Shown here one piece after another: positions 50,301 through 52,080 of a DNA stretch of 52,080 nucleotides. The position numbers and the translations under genes are program-made. Under the pieces are notes generated by a model, which made no database searches, was not told where the DNA came from, and was given only the letters and a program-made list of their open reading frames with translations. This DNA comes from Verrucomicrobiota bacterium (GTDB taxonomy: Bacteria > Verrucomicrobiota > Verrucomicrobiia > Opitutales > Opitutaceae), in assembly GCA_018239845.1 (NCBI GenBank), contig JAFEGO010000039.1, positions 1 to 52,080 on the forward strand, read 5' to 3'. Each line of letters begins with the position of its first letter. Positions within the stretch are counted from its first letter, which is position 1.

Positions 50301-51131
50301 TTACCGTTTTCGCGCGGCGCGCCAGGCGCGGGGGCTCGCGCCGCTGTGGCGGCGGAAACGCAGCGTGAAGTAAAAGGGGTTCTCGAAACCCACGGCGCGG
50401 GCGATACTGGCGACCGGCTCCTGAGTGAACTCCAGGAGCTGGCGCGCGCGGTTGAGCCGCTGGAGCTCGAGGTAGCGCTGGGGCGTCTCGCCGGTCTGCG
50501 CGCGGAAGAGGTGGGCAAAGCGCGAGGGCGAGAGGCCGCAGTGCGCGGCGATGGCGCCGACGGTGAGCGGCTCGTGAAAACGCTCCCAGATGAAGTCGAG
50601 CGAACGGCGGATGCGGTCGTCGAGCCCGGCCGGCGCGCTGCGGGGGTTGATCGACTCACCGCCTAGCAGAATCTCTTCGAGTGCGTTAAGGGCCATGGCC
50701 TCGCGCAGACGGTGGGAGCCGCGGTTCAGCCGGATGACATCGCGGAAGCGCCGGACGAGCCGCGGTTGCAGCTCATGGCCGGCGAGCTTAAGGTGGAGCA
50801 GGCCGGGCGCGACCTCGGGCCATTGCAGCCAGGCGAGCCACTCGGGCTTGGGGATGAAGTGGGCCCACAGCGGCTCCCAGCCGGCGGCGCCGCGGGCGGT
50901 GCCGTAGTCGTGGAGCGTGCCGGGCTTGAGCAGCACGAGGTCGCCCGGGCGCGTGACGAAGTCCCCCGCGCCGCGACCGAGGCCGAAGCGGCCGCTGCCG
51001 CTCAGGGTGTAAACAAGCAGCCAGTCGCGCGTGCCGTGCTCGCGGTAGGTGGCGTAGCGCGGGCCCTTGGAAAAATGCCCGGTGATGAGCGGCCCGGGGG
51101 GCGGGGAAGGGGTGTCGGAGCGGGGGCGCAA
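50301..51131 (-). CDS. AraC-family transcriptional regulator
   Basis: 276 residues. N-terminal cupin-like sensor domain ('LLVYTLSGSGRFGLGRGAGD', 'FVTRPGDLVLLKPGTLHDYG') and C-terminal double helix-turn-helix from about residue 180: 'PLTVGAIAAHCGLSPSRFAH' then LFRAQTGETPQRYL, and 'PVASIARAVGFENPFYFTLR' then FRRHSGASPRAWR. Sensor type fits regulators of sugar or glycoside use. Divergent from the PhyH gene 73 bp away, which it probably controls. Confidence 0.92.
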   Translation of the reverse strand: MRPRSDTPSPPPGPLITGHFSKGPRYATYREHGTRDWLLVYTLSGSGRFGLGRGAGDFVTRPGDLVLLKPGTLHDYGTARGAAGWEPLWAHFIPKPEWLAWLQWPEVAPGLLHLKLAGHELQPRLVRRFRDVIRLNRGSHRLREAMALNALEEILLGGESINPRSAPAGLDDRIRRSLDFIWERFHEPLTVGAIAAHCGLSPSRFAHLFRAQTGETPQRYLELQRLNRARQLLEFTQEPVASIARAVGFENPFYFTLRFRRHSGASPRAWRAARKR

Positions 51132-51204
51132 GGCAGGAGGATATTATAGGTTTTTACCGGCCCGTTTTATGGCGAAAACGCCGGCAACATGCTAGGTTTA
51201 TCGC

Positions 51205-52032
51205 ATGGTCATCGATACCTCTGCCCCGCTCTCCGCCCAGGAGTCCCTTTCCGAGTTCTTTGCCCGCGAAGGCTACGCCGTCGCGCGCGGCCTTTTCTCC
51301 CCCACCGAGGTGGAGGAGATCCGCGAGCTCTTCGCCAAGATGCACAAGGACGGCGTCCCCGGCCACTACGAGCCGCGCAAGGCGGCCGACGGCGTGGATA
51401 ACCCCGACGATCCGCTCTTCCAGTACCCGCGCGTGATGATGCCGCACCGCTTCAACGAGCGCGCGAAGCACTACATGCTGCACCCGGGTGTGGCGAAGCA
51501 CCTCCGGAGCTTCTTCGGCCAGGAGCCGGTGGCGACGCAGAGCATGTTTTACTTCAAGCCCCCGGGCGCACGCGGCCAGGCGCTGCATCAGGACCAGTTT
51601 TACCTCCTCGTCGAGCCGGGCACCTGCATCGCGGCGTGGACGGCGATCGACGATTGCGACGCCGAGAACGGCGGCATGATGATCGTGCCCAAGACCAAAG
51701 ACCTCGCCATCGCCTGCCCCGACACGGCGGACCGCAAGCTGAGCTACACCTCGCACTTCGTGCCGGTGCCGAAGGGCAACAAGCCGCAGCTCATCGAGAT
51801 GAAGGCGGGCGACACGATGTTTTTCAACGGCAGCATCATCCATGGTTCCGGCCCGAACCGCTCGAAGACGCGTTTCCGCCGTTCCTTCATCGCGCACTAC
51901 GCCGCGGGCAACGTGGAAAAGATCTCCGGCGGCTACCGCCCGCTCACGCGCCTCGACGGCTCGACCTACGATGTGACGCCCCAGACCTCCGGCGGCCCCT
52001 GCGGCGAAGGCTGGAAGGGCTCGCTGCACTGA
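51205..52032 (+). CDS. Phytanoyl-CoA dioxygenase (PhyH) family protein
   Basis: 275 residues. Fe(II)/2-oxoglutarate-dependent oxygenase fold. Iron ligands His128-x-Asp130 in 'GQALHQDQFYLLVEPG' and His213 in 'FNGSIIHGSGPNRSKTRFRR'; Arg219 or a neighbouring Arg is the likely 2-oxoglutarate anchor. 'AWTAIDDCDAENGGMMIVPK' is the usual strand after the first ligands. Actual substrate unknown; PhyH relatives act on lipids, ectoine and many small molecules. Divergent AraC partner suggests regulated use in carbon metabolism. Confidence 0.9.
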   Translation: MVIDTSAPLSAQESLSEFFAREGYAVARGLFSPTEVEEIRELFAKMHKDGVPGHYEPRKAADGVDNPDDPLFQYPRVMMPHRFNERAKHYMLHPGVAKHLRSFFGQEPVATQSMFYFKPPGARGQALHQDQFYLLVEPGTCIAAWTAIDDCDAENGGMMIVPKTKDLAIACPDTADRKLSYTSHFVPVPKGNKPQLIEMKAGDTMFFNGSIIHGSGPNRSKTRFRRSFIAHYAAGNVEKISGGYRPLTRLDGSTYDVTPQTSGGPCGEGWKGSLH

Positions 52033-52043
52033 GCCGGAGTAGC

Positions 52044-52060
52044 GCAGGCGTCCCGCCTGC
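52044..52060. repeat. Short GC-rich hairpin at the window end
   Basis: GCAGGCG/CGCCTGC with a 3-nt loop, 12 nt after the PhyH stop. No T-run is visible. May be a terminator or a dispersed palindrome. Confidence 0.6.
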
Positions 52061-52080
52061 TAATTTCTTAACTAAGACGC

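Overview
The window looks like chromosomal DNA of a GC-rich Verrucomicrobiota bacterium, probably close to Opitutaceae. This is an inference from a PEP-CTERM protein with autotransporter-type beta-strand repeats, a long single-direction complex I operon, a YXWGXW-repeat protein, U32/RlhA and TIGR00266 proteins, and several families of long intergenic palindromes. No rRNA gene or CRISPR array is visible. There is one tRNA gene, tRNA-Ser(GGA).

Layout. 1-5.4 kb: outer-membrane-like protein, tRNA-Ser, an internally duplicated lipoprotein followed by a copy of the tRNA 3' end, a PEP-CTERM surface protein and a decayed gene. 5.5-19.2 kb: nuoB-C-D-E-F-G-H-I-J-K-L-M-N, NADH:quinone oxidoreductase without nuoA at its head, closed by a strong terminator. 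19.3-24.3 kb: YXWGXW protein, a double-domain ThyX-like protein, an endo/exonuclease/phosphatase protein and ComEC. 24.4-38.7 kb: the host rarA gene, split by a 12.9-kb element. 38.7-52.0 kb: U32 peptidase/RlhA, MFS transporter, OxyR-like regulator, ECF sigma/anti-sigma/PDZ cluster, TIGR00266 protein, phosphodiesterase lipoprotein, Smr, TatA, AraC and a PhyH dioxygenase.

The main discovery is the element at 25243-38164. Its borders can be read to the base: a 5-bp direct repeat ACTGG on both sides, termini TGGA...TCCA, and a GTTTGGAAA motif exactly 13 nt inside TGGA at both ends, with further copies inside. Next to the right end is a TniQ/TnsD-family gene (CPxC...CxxH zinc finger and three C-terminal DW-x-x-RD modules). 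These are hallmarks of a Tn7-like transposon. Removing the element plus one ACTGG restores a continuous 446-codon rarA. The element carries, just inside its left end, a complete and much less GC-rich rarA of its own, so it breaks a conserved host gene and brings a replacement. In the conserved stretch next to the right end the two copies encode almost the same protein with mostly different codons, which would hide the replacement from a TnsD that reads the host sequence. No tnsA, tnsB or tnsC is visible and tnsD looks 5'-truncated, so the element is probably immobile or mobilised in trans.

Cargo: a complete arsenic operon on the minus strand (arsR, arsC, arsD with a cysteine-rich tail, a P1B-type ATPase, a DedA remnant, a CBS protein and arsB), plus gene remnants: a SieB-like membrane protein, an MmeI-like methyltransferase, a DUF4238-like protein and a Y-family polymerase tail.
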